From contig NZ_PGVE01000035.1 in assembly GCF_002860255.1 (NCBI RefSeq), positions 62,001 through 126,000 on the forward strand: a stretch of DNA of 64,000 nucleotides, read 5' to 3'. A program made the translations under genes and the position numbers. This document shows positions 32,767-42,972 of this stretch, one piece after another. The notes under the pieces are model-generated. The model did no database searches. It had not been told where the DNA came from and was given only the letters and a program-made list of their open reading frames with translations. Origin of the DNA: Neobacillus cucumis (lineage in GTDB: Bacteria; Bacillota; Bacilli; Bacillales; Cytobacillaceae). Position 1 is the stretch's first letter. Each line of letters opens with the position of its first letter.

Positions 32767-34994
32767 ATAAGAAACAGCCATATATGAATGTGGGAGCAGC
32801 GATATTATTTGGGATATTCGGCCTGCTCTTTTTTGTATTGATTTTCAGGTATTTTTCGATTGAAATTTCAGGGGAAGTAAATGGACAACCTCTTGCGGCC
32901 AAAGCCCAGCAAAAATACAATCGCGTGGGAACCTTGCAGGCTTCAAGGGGTATTATTTATGACCGGACCGGAGTAGTTGTTGCTGAGGATACAGCCGCCT
33001 ACACACTCATTGCGATATTGGATAAAAAGATGACAACGAATCCTAAAAAGCCCCAGCATGTAACGAATCTGAATAAAACGGCTAATGAGTTGTCAAAATA
33101 TATTAAATTAGATGAATCTGAGATTTATAGTATTTTATCAAATGGTAAAAAAAATAAACGGTTTCAAGTAGAATTCGGGAAGGCAGGAAGGGATATTGAT
33201 TACAATACAAAGAAAAAAATCGAAAATTTAAAACTTCCTGGAATCACTTTTACTCGTGATTCTAAACGTTTCTATCCAAATGGAATTTTCGCTTCCCATG
33301 TTGTAGGGTACGCAGACCGGATTGAGCAAAAAGATGGAACCTATAAGTCTGTCGGGAAAATGGGTATCGAAAAGACTTTAAATACAGAACTAACTGGTAA
33401 AAATGGAAAACTCACCTATGAAAGTGATCTATGGGGGTACATCCTTCCCGATGGGAAAGAAAGTATCACTCCAGCAAAAAATGGTGATGATGTTTACTTA
33501 ACGATCGACCAAAAGATCCAAACTTTCTTAGAGGATGCAATGGATACAGTCGTTAAGGAGTACAAACCAAAAAAAATCATTGCGATTGTGGCTGACCCGA
33601 AAACCGGTGAAATTTTGGCCATGGGTCAGCGCCCGTCTTTTGAACCGAAAACACGAGATGGTATTGATAAAAGCTGGCATAATGAGGCGATTGAAACATC
33701 ATACGAACCAGGTTCAACTATGAAAATCTTTACCCTTGCAGCGGCGGTGCAGGAAGGGGTATTTAATCCGAATGAAATCTATCAATCAGGTTCTTACAAA
33801 GTAACGGACAAAAGTCAAACCATTCATGACCACAATTACTCAGGCTGGGGACCGATTACCTATTTAGAAGGTGTGCAGCGTTCATCCAATGTGGCGTTTG
33901 CTAAAATTGCCAAAGAGAAATTAGGATTCGAAAAGTTTAGGGAGTACTTAAGTAAATTTGGTTTTGATAAACCTACTGGAATTGAACTTCCTGATGAGAC
34001 ATCCGGTAAAATTCAATTTCATTACCCGATTGAAAAAATTACGACTGCCTATGGACAAGGTACGGCGATTACAGCGATCCAGCAAATCCAAGCAGCCACC
34101 GCTATTGCAAATGATGGGAAAATGTTAAAGCCGCATGTAGTAGAAAAAATTGTGAATCATGATACAGGTAAGGTGATTGAAGAAACAAAACCAGAAGTAG
34201 TTTCAACACCGATATCGGCTGAAACTGCGAAGGAGGTACGTGATATTTTAGAGACAGTTGTAACCTCTCCAAAAGGTACAGGGGGACGTTACAAAATTGA
34301 TGGTTATAGTGTGGCTGGTAAAACAGGTACGGCTAATATTCCAGGACCTAATGGGAAATATTTGGCTGGAGTAAACAATTACATGTTTTCCTTTTTAGGA
34401 ATGGCACCAAAAGACAATCCGAAATTAATTGTTTATGTAGCCGTTCAACAGCCTCAATTGGAAGGGATGGAAGCAGGACAAGGGGCAATACCGGTATCGG
34501 CTATTTTTAACCCTGTTATGAAAAATAGTCTTCAATATTTAAATGTTGAACCTTCCAAACTAGAATCTGCAACAATTAATAAACTGCCAAAATTCTTAGG
34601 AGATTCTGCCTTGGATACCGTTAAAAGTTTAAAAGGAGATGGATTTGAACCAGTCGTACTTGGAAAAGGGGAAAAAGTTATTGGACAACTGCCTAAGGCA
34701 GGGACCACCATCATGGAAGGTGAAAAGGTAATTATCCAAACGGACGGAGAATTAACTGCTCCCGATATGACGGGCTGGTCACTCCGTGATGTCATGAAAG
34801 TTGCCAACCTAGCTAATTTAAAATTAAATTCAAAGGGAAAAGGATTTGTCACCGACCAAAGTATTAAACCAAAGGAACCGTTAAAAAGCGGAGATTTCCT
34901 TATTGTTGATTTAAAGACCCCAGAAGAACAATTTACTGGAACTGAGAACACTAATCAAAGTGATAATTCGGATGGGAAAACCGTCCAAGACTAA
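32763..34994 (+). CDS. pbpB: Penicillin-binding protein 2B (division transpeptidase)
   Basis: PBP 2B is the class B transpeptidase of the division septum. The 743-residue protein has a short cytoplasmic tail, one membrane anchor, an N-terminal PBP dimer domain, and the transpeptidase domain with Ser318 in STMK, Ser374 in SSN, and Lys520 in KTG. Two PASTA repeats follow (about 597-710), as in B. subtilis PBP 2B. It begins within the ftsL stop region, and a terminator follows. Confidence 0.95.
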   Translation: MNKKQPYMNVGAAILFGIFGLLFFVLIFRYFSIEISGEVNGQPLAAKAQQKYNRVGTLQASRGIIYDRTGVVVAEDTAAYTLIAILDKKMTTNPKKPQHVTNLNKTANELSKYIKLDESEIYSILSNGKKNKRFQVEFGKAGRDIDYNTKKKIENLKLPGITFTRDSKRFYPNGIFASHVVGYADRIEQKDGTYKSVGKMGIEKTLNTELTGKNGKLTYESDLWGYILPDGKESITPAKNGDDVYLTIDQKIQTFLEDAMDTVVKEYKPKKIIAIVADPKTGEILAMGQRPSFEPKTRDGIDKSWHNEAIETSYEPGSTMKIFTLAAAVQEGVFNPNEIYQSGSYKVTDKSQTIHDHNYSGWGPITYLEGVQRSSNVAFAKIAKEKLGFEKFREYLSKFGFDKPTGIELPDETSGKIQFHYPIEKITTAYGQGTAITAIQQIQAATAIANDGKMLKPHVVEKIVNHDTGKVIEETKPEVVSTPISAETAKEVRDILETVVTSPKGTGGRYKIDGYSVAGKTGTANIPGPNGKYLAGVNNYMFSFLGMAPKDNPKLIVYVAVQQPQLEGMEAGQGAIPVSAIFNPVMKNSLQYLNVEPSKLESATINKLPKFLGDSALDTVKSLKGDGFEPVVLGKGEKVIGQLPKAGTTIMEGEKVIIQTDGELTAPDMTGWSLRDVMKVANLANLKLNSKGKGFVTDQSIKPKEPLKSGDFLIVDLKTPEEQFTGTENTNQSDNSDGKTVQD

Positions 34995-34995
34995 T

Positions 34996-35024
34996 AAAAT
35001 CCCGCCATAAGCGGGATTTTTCAT
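34996..35024 (+). terminator. Intrinsic terminator after pbpB
   Basis: AAATCCCGC and GCGGGATTT form a stem with a 5-nt loop followed by TT; it ends the mraZ-to-pbpB unit and separates it from spoVD. Confidence 0.88.
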
Positions 35025-35044
35025 GTGGTAGGTACCGATTTGCC

Positions 35045-35163
35045 AAGTCCAGCTCCAGCGCCTAGGGGCTCGGGGTCATAAGCCGAGCCGCCAAGAAGGC
35101 TAAAGTGCAGCCTTCTCGACGACTCTCTTATGCCTGTCGCCCCTGTTCAAGTCGCTTCCGCTT
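35045..35163. repeat. 119-bp interspersed repeat with cruciform structure
   Basis: The element starts AAGTCCAGCTCCAGCGCC and ends GTCGCTTCCGCTTT. Nested complementary arms (AGCG...CGCT, AGGGGC...GCCCCT, CATAAG...CTTATG, AGAAGGCT...AGCCTTCT) would fold the whole unit into one long hairpin. I recognise it as a non-coding repeat common in several Bacillus-like genomes, distinct from the element at 11305. A degenerate part copy lies at 41611-41641. It sits directly upstream of the spoVD promoter region. Confidence 0.78.
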
Positions 35164-35176
35164 TAAATTTTGTCCG

Positions 35177-35205
35177 TTCTAATCAAATAAGTACAAGCAT
35201 ATAAA
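35177..35205 (+). promoter_or_regulatory. Candidate sigma-E promoter of spoVD
   Basis: CATATAAA (35198-35205) resembles the sigma-E -10 CATACAAT, and TTCTAAT 14 bp upstream is a weak match to the -35. spoVD is a sigma-E gene in B. subtilis. Confidence 0.4.
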
Positions 35206-35247
35206 TGAACGATAATGAAAGTGGAATAAAGGAGGATCATTCATTAT

Positions 35248-37167
35248 ATGCGTGTTTCTAATGTAACTGTTCGAAAACGTCTAATGATTGCACTATTCGT
35301 TGGATTCCTAACCTTCTTGATTATTGATGTTCGTCTTGGATATGTCCAGTTTGTTCTCGGTGATATGCTGACTGATAAGGCAAAAGGTTCTTGGAGCAGG
35401 AATATCCCGTTTGAACCGGAGCGTGGGAAAATTGTTGACCGCAATGGTGTGGCATTAGCGACAAATATTAGTGCTCCAACAGTCTATGTCATTCCACGAC
35501 AAATTAAAGACCCGGCGACTACAGCAGAGAAATTAGCATCAGTCTTAAATATGTCAAAAGAAACAGCCTATCGAGAAATTACTAAAAAAGCATCATCCGT
35601 CCGGTTAAAAGAGGGCCGCAAAATTTCCCATGAAAAAGCAAAGGAAATTAGAGCGCTCGGGCTTGAAGGGGTATATATTGGTGAAGACTCCAAACGGCAT
35701 TATCCAAATGGCAGCTACCTATCCCATGTCCTTGGTTTTACCGGGGTGGATAACCAAGGGTTAATGGGCCTGGAACAGTATTATGATAAAGAGTTAAGTG
35801 GACAGAGAGGAGCGGTTAAATTCTATGCCAATGCCAAAGGAGAAAGAATGAATGACATGGCAGATGATTATGAAAGCCCCACTAAAGGTCTTGATCTAAA
35901 ACTAACGATTGATTCAAAAATACAAACCATCGTTGAAAGAGAACTGGACATTGCGGAGGCAAAATATAATCCGGATGGGATCATAGCTATCGCAATGAAT
36001 CCGAATAACGGAGAAATTCTGGCGATGTCGAGCAGACCCACATTTGATCCAGCTAATTTTAGAAATGTTTCTCAAGAAGTATATAATCGAAATCTCCCAG
36101 TCTGGTCGACGTATGAGCCTGGTTCCACTTTTAAGATTATCACTCTTGCGGCTGCCCTGAATGAAGGAAAGGTTAATTTAGAAAAAGAACATTTTCATGA
36201 TTCGGGATCCGTCCAAGTAGCAGGTGCTAGGTTAAAATGCTGGAAAAGAGGCGGTCACGGTGACCAAACGTTCCTTGAGGTGGTTGAAAACTCTTGTAAT
36301 CCAGGTTTTGTAGAGTTAGGTGAGCGCTTAGGTAAGGATAAATTGTTTAAGTATATTAAGGATTTTGGGTTCGGTCAAAAGACAGGAATTGATTTGCAAG
36401 GTGAAGGAACAGGGATTTTATTTAATTTGAACCGGGTAGGTCCTGTGGAACAAGCCACAACGGCTTTCGGACAGGGGGTATCTGTTACACCTATCCAACA
36501 GATTACTGCCGTATCTGCGGCTATTAATGGCGGGATCCTTTACAAACCATATATCGCCAAAGAGCTAATTGATCCTGTAACCAAAGAAGTGGTTATGAGG
36601 AATACCCCTGTGGAAAAGAGACGGGTAATAACAGAGGAAACGTCGAAAGAAATTCGCAACGCCTTAGAAAGTGTTGTTGCAAAAGGATCTGGTGGAAGGG
36701 CATTTATTGAAGGTTATCGAGTCGGCGGTAAGACAGGAACAGCGCAAAAAGCACAGAATGGAAGATACCTCGAAAATAACTTTATTGTTTCTTTTATGGG
36801 CTTTGCACCCGCGGATGATCCGCAAATCGTTATTTATGTCGCTGTTGATAACCCTAAAGGAGTTACTGCCTTTGGTGGTACGGTTAGTGCCCCAATCGTC
36901 GGTGCGATTATGAAAGACAGTTTAAGTGCTATGGGAGTAAAACCACGGAACGGTCAAATCGAGAAAGAGATTAAATGGCCTGATGTACCGTTAGTCAAAT
37001 TACCGGATTTTGTAGGTATGTCAAAAAGTGAACTTCAAGAGCAGCTCATCAATCTATCAATTGATGCTAGCGGTGAAGGGGATGTTGTTGTGAGACAATC
37101 TCCGGAACCGGGTACCAAAGTGAAGGAAGGCTCAAAAGTAAGACTTTACTTCGGTAAAGGGGACTAA
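35248..37167 (+). CDS. spoVD: Stage V sporulation protein D (SpoVD)
   Basis: SpoVD is the mother-cell class B penicillin-binding protein that builds spore cortex peptidoglycan with SpoVE. The 639-residue protein has an N-terminal membrane anchor, PBP dimer domain, and the transpeptidase motifs Ser293 in STFK, Ser349 in SCN, and Lys495 in KTG. One PASTA domain ends the protein (about 575-635). The ATG has AAAGGAGGAT about 11 nt upstream. In sequence it is the sporulation paralogue of the preceding pbpB. Confidence 0.95.
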   Translation: MRVSNVTVRKRLMIALFVGFLTFLIIDVRLGYVQFVLGDMLTDKAKGSWSRNIPFEPERGKIVDRNGVALATNISAPTVYVIPRQIKDPATTAEKLASVLNMSKETAYREITKKASSVRLKEGRKISHEKAKEIRALGLEGVYIGEDSKRHYPNGSYLSHVLGFTGVDNQGLMGLEQYYDKELSGQRGAVKFYANAKGERMNDMADDYESPTKGLDLKLTIDSKIQTIVERELDIAEAKYNPDGIIAIAMNPNNGEILAMSSRPTFDPANFRNVSQEVYNRNLPVWSTYEPGSTFKIITLAAALNEGKVNLEKEHFHDSGSVQVAGARLKCWKRGGHGDQTFLEVVENSCNPGFVELGERLGKDKLFKYIKDFGFGQKTGIDLQGEGTGILFNLNRVGPVEQATTAFGQGVSVTPIQQITAVSAAINGGILYKPYIAKELIDPVTKEVVMRNTPVEKRRVITEETSKEIRNALESVVAKGSGGRAFIEGYRVGGKTGTAQKAQNGRYLENNFIVSFMGFAPADDPQIVIYVAVDNPKGVTAFGGTVSAPIVGAIMKDSLSAMGVKPRNGQIEKEIKWPDVPLVKLPDFVGMSKSELQEQLINLSIDASGEGDVVVRQSPEPGTKVKEGSKVRLYFGKGD

Positions 37168-37190
37168 AAAAGTTAACAGCATTCATGAGC

Positions 37191-37217
37191 AGGCGGCCGG
37201 AATATTTTCCGCCGCCT
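37191..37217 (+). terminator. Weak terminator-like hairpin after spoVD
   Basis: AGGCGGC and GCCGCCT with inner GGAA/TTCC form a strong stem, but the following sequence is A-rich before T-rich, so termination is only possible, not sure. Confidence 0.45.
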
Positions 37218-37355
37218 AAAAATTTTATTACGGATTCATTACTAAATGGTAAAATAAAATATTTTAATGTAAAATAAGATGGAACTTTCGTAAGGATTCA
37301 CTTTTAGGCATAAACTGGTAATTAGCTATGTGCAGTAATGAGAGGATTTGAGATA

Positions 37356-38816
37356 ATGAAGTTACAAAAGCTGCTAAAGAATTTGCATCCTATTGTTCCC
37401 TATAGTGGGGAAGATCCAGAAATTACATCAATTGAGAATGATAACAGAAAGGTGCAAAAAGGGAGCTTATTTATTTGCATTAAAGGTTACACCGTTGATG
37501 GACATGATTTCGCGACATCTGCAGTTAAAAATGGTGCAGCAGCTATACTTGCTGAAAAGCTGTTAGATTTAGATGTTCCGGTTGTTGTTGTGAATGATAC
37601 TATGAGAGCAATGGCTGTACTGGCAGACGCTTTTTACGGACAGCCAACGAAAAGCCTTCACTTAATTGGAATCACAGGAACTAACGGGAAGACAACCACC
37701 AGTCATTTAATAGAAAAAATTTTCGCTGACGCTGGGACGAAGACAGGCCTGATTGGCACGATGTATACAAAAATTGCTGACCAAACAATTGAAACCAAAA
37801 ATACCACTCCTGAAAGTCTAACACTCCAAAAAACGTTTAAACAAATGGTTGATTCCGGTGTTAGTACAGCGGTAATGGAGGTTTCATCCCATGCCCTTGA
37901 CTTAGGAAGGGTTCATGGTTGTGATTATGATGTGGCGGTTTTTACTAACCTGACACAAGATCACCTTGATTATCATCAGACAATGGATGAATATAAGCGG
38001 GCAAAAAGTTTATTATTTGCGCAGCTCGGAAATACGTTTGACCTAAACAAACCGAAATTCGCGTGTTTAAACGCAGATGACGCTGCAACTGAAATGTACA
38101 GCCGTTCAACTGCTGCACATGTTGTTACATATGGTATCGATCAAAAAGCAGATATTCAGGCAAAAAATATTCAAATGACACCAAAGGGTACGACCTTTGA
38201 CCTTGAAATTAAGAATGTGTCTTATCCAATTAAAATGCAGTTAATTGGTAAGTTCAGTGTGTACAATGTACTAGCAAGTATTACTGCTTCATTAGTTTCC
38301 GGACTAGGGATTGAGCAGATTATTCAATCCATTGAAAGCGTCGAAGGGGTTTCAGGAAGGTTTGAACTAGTAAATGCAGGCCAAGATTTTACGGTCATTG
38401 TTGATTATGCCCACACACCTGACAGCTTAGAAAATGTATTAAAAACCATACAGCATTTTGCTGAGAAGAAAGTTTTTGTTATTGTAGGCTGCGGGGGAGA
38501 CCGAGATCGTACAAAACGGCCTTTGATGGCGCAAATTGCCTGCCGTTTTGCGACTGATCCTATCTTGACATCAGATAATCCAAGAAGTGAAGATCCATTA
38601 GCCATTTTGAAGGACATGGAAGCAGGGGTGAAAGGGGAAAACTATCAAGTAATCCCTGATCGAAGAACAGCCATCTTTACTGCAGTGAATCAAGCATCAC
38701 CTGGAGATGTCATTTTAATCGCTGGAAAAGGTCATGAAACCTATCAAATAATTGGTAAAGAAGTCCATGATTTTGATGACCGGCTTGTAGCAAGGGAAGC
38801 AATTAAGGGGAGATAG
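37356..38816 (+). CDS. murE: UDP-MurNAc-tripeptide synthetase MurE (meso-DAP adding)
   Basis: MurE adds the third residue of the peptidoglycan stem peptide. The 486-residue protein has an N-terminal UDP-binding domain ([27 protein letters not shown], in two parts), the ATP loop [11 protein letters not shown], and the specificity motif DNPR (about 406-409), which selects meso-diaminopimelate rather than lysine. The start at 37356 has GAGAGG about 10 nt upstream. It is followed with a 2-nt gap by a small MurF-N-like gene. Confidence 0.95.
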   Translation: MKLQKLLKNLHPIVPYSGEDPEITSIENDNRKVQKGSLFICIKGYTVDGHDFATSAVKNGAAAILAEKLLDLDVPVVVVNDTMRAMAVLADAFYGQPTKSLHLIGITGTNGKTTTSHLIEKIFADAGTKTGLIGTMYTKIADQTIETKNTTPESLTLQKTFKQMVDSGVSTAVMEVSSHALDLGRVHGCDYDVAVFTNLTQDHLDYHQTMDEYKRAKSLLFAQLGNTFDLNKPKFACLNADDAATEMYSRSTAAHVVTYGIDQKADIQAKNIQMTPKGTTFDLEIKNVSYPIKMQLIGKFSVYNVLASITASLVSGLGIEQIIQSIESVEGVSGRFELVNAGQDFTVIVDYAHTPDSLENVLKTIQHFAEKKVFVIVGCGGDRDRTKRPLMAQIACRFATDPILTSDNPRSEDPLAILKDMEAGVKGENYQVIPDRRTAIFTAVNQASPGDVILIAGKGHETYQIIGKEVHDFDDRLVAREAIKGR

Positions 38817-38818
38817 CT

Positions 38819-39262
38819 ATGTTTTTAGCTTTGAAGGACTTGGTAAATTTGTTTAACGATAAACAAGGAATCCAAGATGATGTGCTGTTCCGCACAATAT
38901 CAGATAAAGCTGCTGAGGAACAGCCTATGGGATTATTTGTTCCGGTGAATTCTGAGGCAGGGGAACTATTAGAGGCCATATCCCATGGGGCAATTGCGGC
39001 TGTTTGGGACAAAGAAAAAACACTTCCACGCTACACGCCGACCCAGTTTCCAATCTTTTTTACAAATGATCTTGTGGAAGCGATGAGAGAAATTATAAAT
39101 CTTTATATTGAAAAATTAGATGGAGAAACGAATAAGAATATGGATAGAACAAACTTTAAAATTTCAAACAATACACTTCTTAATAAAAATAATCAGACAT
39201 ATGATATAGCTGGGCAATTAGCGAAGCTATTGACACAAAATAATCAGGAAAGGAGGGGATAA
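38819..39262 (+). CDS. Orphan MurF/MurE N-terminal-like domain
   Basis: This 147-residue protein resembles only the first domain of Mur ligases: [21 protein letters not shown] then [17 protein letters not shown] and [20 protein letters not shown] follow the pattern of the N-terminal UDP-substrate domain of MurF (RxxxxGxLFVP, GAxAAxxD, V.D...AL..LA). There is no ATP loop (GTNGKT) and no central or C-terminal domain, and mraY begins 2 nt after its stop, so nothing further is hidden downstream. It lies between murE and mraY, where murF sits in some other bacteria. A remnant turned into a small protein, or an accessory subunit, are both possible. Confidence 0.7.
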   Translation: MFLALKDLVNLFNDKQGIQDDVLFRTISDKAAEEQPMGLFVPVNSEAGELLEAISHGAIAAVWDKEKTLPRYTPTQFPIFFTNDLVEAMREIINLYIEKLDGETNKNMDRTNFKISNNTLLNKNNQTYDIAGQLAKLLTQNNQERRG

Positions 39263-39263
39263 A

Positions 39264-40241
39264 ATGACGGAGCAAGTTATTTTTTTCACAATAATAATGG
39301 GCTTTTTAATTTCAGTTTTACTTTCTCCCATTTTTATTCCCTTCTTGCGAAGATTGAAATTTGGACAAAGCATCCGCGAGGAAGGACCTAAATCACACCA
39401 GAAAAAATCAGGCACGCCAACAATGGGCGGTGTCATGATTTTATTTTCCATTATCATAACCACACTGGTCATGATTGGAAAATATTCGGATCATACACCG
39501 GTAAATGCTTTTTTACTCTTGTTTGTGACCTTTGGATTTGGACTGCTGGGGTTTTTGGATGATTTTATCAAGGTGGTTTTAAAACGGAACTTAGGGTTAA
39601 CATCAAGGCAGAAATTATTAGGGCAAATTATCATTTCTGTTATTTTTTATCTAATTTATAAGCATACTGGACAGTCAACTGAAATTAAGTTTCCTTTTGG
39701 GGATTTTAGCATTGATTTAGGCTGGGGGTATGTGTTATTAATTATTTTTTGGTTAGTTGGCTTTTCAAATGCTGTCAATCTTACCGATGGTCTTGACGGT
39801 TTAGTATCTGGAACCGCAGCCATTGCATTTGGAGCGTTTGCTGTCCTGGCTTGGAATCAAAATCAATTTGAGATTGCTGTCTTCTCTGTAGCTGTGGTAG
39901 GAGCTGTTCTAGGATTTTTGGTGTTTAACGCTCATCCAGCAAAAGTATTTATGGGGGATACGGGATCGCTGGCTCTTGGAGGGGCGATTGCAGCAATTGC
40001 TATTTTAACAAAGCTTGAAATCCTGCTTATTATCATTGGCGGTGTCTTTGTTATCGAAACATTGTCAGTTATTCTTCAGGTAGCTTCTTTTAAAACTACC
40101 GGCAAGCGGATTTTCAGAATGAGCCCGCTCCACCATCATTATGAACTTGTTGGCTGGTCTGAATGGCGGGTTGTTGTTACGTTTTGGAGTGTTGGTTTAA
40201 TATTTGCGATACTAGGTATCTATATTGAGGTGTGGTTGTAA
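39264..40241 (+). CDS. mraY: Phospho-MurNAc-pentapeptide transferase MraY
   Basis: MraY makes lipid I by moving phospho-MurNAc-pentapeptide to undecaprenyl phosphate in the membrane. The 325-residue protein has about ten membrane helices and the conserved patches [25 protein letters not shown] with the Asp pair, [12 protein letters not shown], and [11 protein letters not shown] with HHHYE near the end. Its stop codon is immediately followed by the TTG start of murD. Confidence 0.97.
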   Translation: MTEQVIFFTIIMGFLISVLLSPIFIPFLRRLKFGQSIREEGPKSHQKKSGTPTMGGVMILFSIIITTLVMIGKYSDHTPVNAFLLLFVTFGFGLLGFLDDFIKVVLKRNLGLTSRQKLLGQIIISVIFYLIYKHTGQSTEIKFPFGDFSIDLGWGYVLLIIFWLVGFSNAVNLTDGLDGLVSGTAAIAFGAFAVLAWNQNQFEIAVFSVAVVGAVLGFLVFNAHPAKVFMGDTGSLALGGAIAAIAILTKLEILLIIIGGVFVIETLSVILQVASFKTTGKRIFRMSPLHHHYELVGWSEWRVVVTFWSVGLIFAILGIYIEVWL

Positions 40242-41594
40242 TTGAAACAGATTGAATCTTATTGTCATAAAAAAATTCTCGTACTTGGTTTAGCTAAAAG
40301 TGGTGTAACGGCAGCCTCTTTGTTACATAAGCTTGGTGCATTTGTTACAGTGAATGATAAAAAGCCATTATCTGAAAATCCTGAGGCTCAAGGGTTACTA
40401 GAGCAAGGGATTAAAGTCATTTGTGGGGAGCATCCAATTGAACTATTAGATGAGGGTTTTGAACTGATTGTGAAAAACCCTGGGATTCCGTACTTCAACC
40501 CCATGATTGAAGGGGCTATTGAAAAAGGAATTCCGGTTATTACAGAGGTGGAGCTTGCCTATGAAATTTCGGAAGCCCCTTTTATTGGCATTACAGGAAC
40601 AAATGGAAAAACAACAACGACTACGCTTGTCTACGAAATGTTAAAAGAAGGTAACAAGCAGCCGTTAATCGCTGGGAATATCGGCACCGTGGCTTCAGGT
40701 GTGGCCCAGAAGGCTGAAAAGGATGATACGATTGTCATTGAGCTTTCATCATTTCAATTAATGGGGATTAAAACATTTAACCCTAAGATTGCTATTATCA
40801 CTAACCTTTATGATGCCCACTTGGATTACCATGGGACCAGAAAAGAGTATATTCAGGCAAAAGCTAAGATTACGGAAAACCAGACCGAGCTTGAATATTT
40901 AGTCATTAATGCCGATCAAGAGGAAACAATGGAAATTGCGAAGCATTCAAAAGCGAAGATTATCCCTTTCTCCACAAAGAAGGAACTTGCAGAAGGTGCG
41001 TATATCAAAGAAGGCTGGCTGCTCTTTAACGGTGAGCCAGTAATGGAAATCAGTGAAATAGCTTTACCAGGGGTCCATAACCTCGAAAACATCTTATCAG
41101 CCATGGCCGCCGCCAAACTATCAGGTGTAGAAAACAGTGCTATCCAAGTGGTTCTCAAAACCTTTACGGGTGTCAGGCACCGTTTGCAGTATGTTGCTGA
41201 TGTCAATGGTAGAAAGATTTATAATGATTCGAAAGCGACGAATATCTTAGCAACTGTTAAGGCTTTGTCTGCCTTCAATGGTCCAACGATTTTGCTTGCG
41301 GGCGGACTTGATCGAGGAAATGAGTTTGATGATTTAATTCCGTACCTTAAAAATGTTAAGTCGTTAATCACCTTTGGTCAAACAGCTCCTAAGCTGGAAC
41401 GTGTTGGGAAGCTTGCTGGAATAAAAACGATCAGCCGTGTCGATAATGTTGAAAAGGCAGTGCCGGAAGCTTATCGATATTCAGAACCTGGTGACGTCAT
41501 TCTTTTATCACCCGCTTGTGCAAGCTGGGATCAATATAAAAGTTTTGAAGTCAGGGGAGACATTTTTATCGAAGCGGTGCATAAGCTTAAGTAA
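40242..41594 (+). CDS. murD: UDP-MurNAc-alanine-D-glutamate ligase MurD
   Basis: MurD adds D-glutamate to UDP-MurNAc-L-alanine in the cytoplasm. The 450-residue protein has the N-terminal Rossmann-like [13 protein letters not shown], the ATP loop [37 protein letters not shown], and the C-terminal [19 protein letters not shown] motif. It starts with TTG directly after the mraY stop codon, showing strong coupling. Confidence 0.96.
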   Translation: MKQIESYCHKKILVLGLAKSGVTAASLLHKLGAFVTVNDKKPLSENPEAQGLLEQGIKVICGEHPIELLDEGFELIVKNPGIPYFNPMIEGAIEKGIPVITEVELAYEISEAPFIGITGTNGKTTTTTLVYEMLKEGNKQPLIAGNIGTVASGVAQKAEKDDTIVIELSSFQLMGIKTFNPKIAIITNLYDAHLDYHGTRKEYIQAKAKITENQTELEYLVINADQEETMEIAKHSKAKIIPFSTKKELAEGAYIKEGWLLFNGEPVMEISEIALPGVHNLENILSAMAAAKLSGVENSAIQVVLKTFTGVRHRLQYVADVNGRKIYNDSKATNILATVKALSAFNGPTILLAGGLDRGNEFDDLIPYLKNVKSLITFGQTAPKLERVGKLAGIKTISRVDNVEKAVPEAYRYSEPGDVILLSPACASWDQYKSFEVRGDIFIEAVHKLK

Positions 41595-41610
41595 GGGCTT
41601 GTCCGAAAAG

Positions 41611-41641
41611 CTAAAAGCGCTTTGGGCGCTGGAGCTAGACA
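41611..41641 (-). repeat. Degenerate fragment of the 35045 repeat, reverse orientation
   Basis: GGCGCTGGAGCTAGAC at 41625-41640 matches the complement of the start of the repeat at 35045 in 15 of 16 bases, with adjoining AAAGCGCTTT. It lies between murD and spoVE and appears to be a remnant of a decayed copy. Confidence 0.6.
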
Positions 41642-41705
41642 CTCATCTAAGTTCAGCTTATTAACTACTAGCGGCCCTAAAACACGTGTTTCGAGGTGGA
41701 TAGCG

Positions 41706-42806
41706 GTGCCGACAAAGAGAGCAACTCCCGACTTTATTTTAATGATTGTAACCTTCACACTCCTGGCAATAGGGCTCATAATGGTGTACAGTGCCAGTGC
41801 GATCTGGGCCGAATATAAATTTCAAGATTCCTTTTTCTTTGCAAAAAGGCAAACCCTATTTGCCGGGGTGGGAATCGTTGCTATGTTTTTTATTATGAAC
41901 GTAAATTACTGGACCTGGCGAACTTATGCCAAAACGATTCTTATCGTTTGTTTTGTTTTATTAGTGCTCGTTTTGATTCCAGGAATCGGGAATGTTCGAA
42001 ATGGTTCAAGAAGCTGGATTGGGGTAGGCGCATTCTCCATTCAGCCATCAGAATTTATGAAACTTGCAATGATTGCCTTTTTAGCAAAATATTTATCTGA
42101 GCGGCAGAAAGTCATTACCTCCTTTAAAAAAGGTCTGATTCCATCTCTAGGTCTAGCCTTTATTGCCTTTGCAATGATCATGCTGCAGCCGGACTTAGGG
42201 ACCGGTACCGTTATGATGGGGACTTGTGTTGTAATGATCTTTATTGCAGGGGCCCGGATCAGTCATTTTGCTTTTTTAGGACTGATGGGTGTAGCCGGAT
42301 TTGTAGGTTTGATTGCTTCCGCACCATATAGAATTAAGCGGATTACCTCTTTCCTTGATCCATGGTCGGACCCGCTGGGGAGTGGATTTCAAATTATTCA
42401 ATCCCTTTATGCAATCGGTCCAGGCGGGTTATTTGGTTTAGGGCTTGGCGAGAGCCGTCAGAAGTTTTTTTACTTGCCCGAACCACAAACAGACTTTATC
42501 TTTGCGATTCTCTCCGAGGAATTAGGCTTTATTGGCGGTTCATTCATTTTGCTTTTATTTGCCCTATTGTTATGGCGGGGCATTCGTATCGCCCTAGGTG
42601 CGCCTGATTTATATGGAAGTTTTCTTGCGGTGGGTATTATTGCCATGGTGGCCATTCAAGTAATGATTAATATTGGTGTGGTCACAGGACTAATGCCGGT
42701 TACGGGTATTACGCTGCCATTCTTAAGTTACGGAGGCTCTTCGTTAACATTGATGTTAATGGCAATTGGTGTTCTCCTTAATATCAGCCGATACTCAAGA
42801 TTTTAA
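41706..42806 (+). CDS. spoVE: Stage V sporulation protein E (SpoVE), SEDS family
   Basis: SpoVE is the SEDS glycan polymerase that, with SpoVD, makes spore cortex. The 366-residue protein has ten membrane helices, ITSFLDPWSDPLGSGFQI (in part), GLGLGESRQKFFYLPEPQTDFIF, and GITLPFLSYGGSSL. I start at the GTG at 41706, with GAGGTGG 6 nt upstream, which gives the same length as B. subtilis SpoVE; an upstream in-frame ATG lies inside the decayed repeat and would add 28 unlikely residues. Confidence 0.93.
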   Translation: MPTKRATPDFILMIVTFTLLAIGLIMVYSASAIWAEYKFQDSFFFAKRQTLFAGVGIVAMFFIMNVNYWTWRTYAKTILIVCFVLLVLVLIPGIGNVRNGSRSWIGVGAFSIQPSEFMKLAMIAFLAKYLSERQKVITSFKKGLIPSLGLAFIAFAMIMLQPDLGTGTVMMGTCVVMIFIAGARISHFAFLGLMGVAGFVGLIASAPYRIKRITSFLDPWSDPLGSGFQIIQSLYAIGPGGLFGLGLGESRQKFFYLPEPQTDFIFAILSEELGFIGGSFILLLFALLLWRGIRIALGAPDLYGSFLAVGIIAMVAIQVMINIGVVTGLMPVTGITLPFLSYGGSSLTLMLMAIGVLLNISRYSRF

Positions 42807-42811
42807 AATGA

Positions 42812-42842
42812 TACCCTGTTCACGAGGCAGGGTTCTTTTTAT
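42812..42842 (+). terminator. Intrinsic terminator after spoVE
   Basis: ACCCTG and CAGGGT form a stem around a 9-nt loop, followed by TCTTTTT. Confidence 0.82.
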
Positions 42843-42972
42843 GTTTAATGGATAAAATGGATGTTGGCACGTTGGTTTTTCTTTATTACAATTAATTAAC
42901 ATTCTTTTTTCAAGCATATTTTCTTTTGTTTTTATAGTAGAATGTGTTTAGCAACTTTTTAGAGGTGAGAAA

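Noticed and set aside
37191..37217. Strong terminator after spoVD
   Set aside because: The stem is strong but the T-run is missing; listed only as weak, because spoVD and murE may be co-transcribed.
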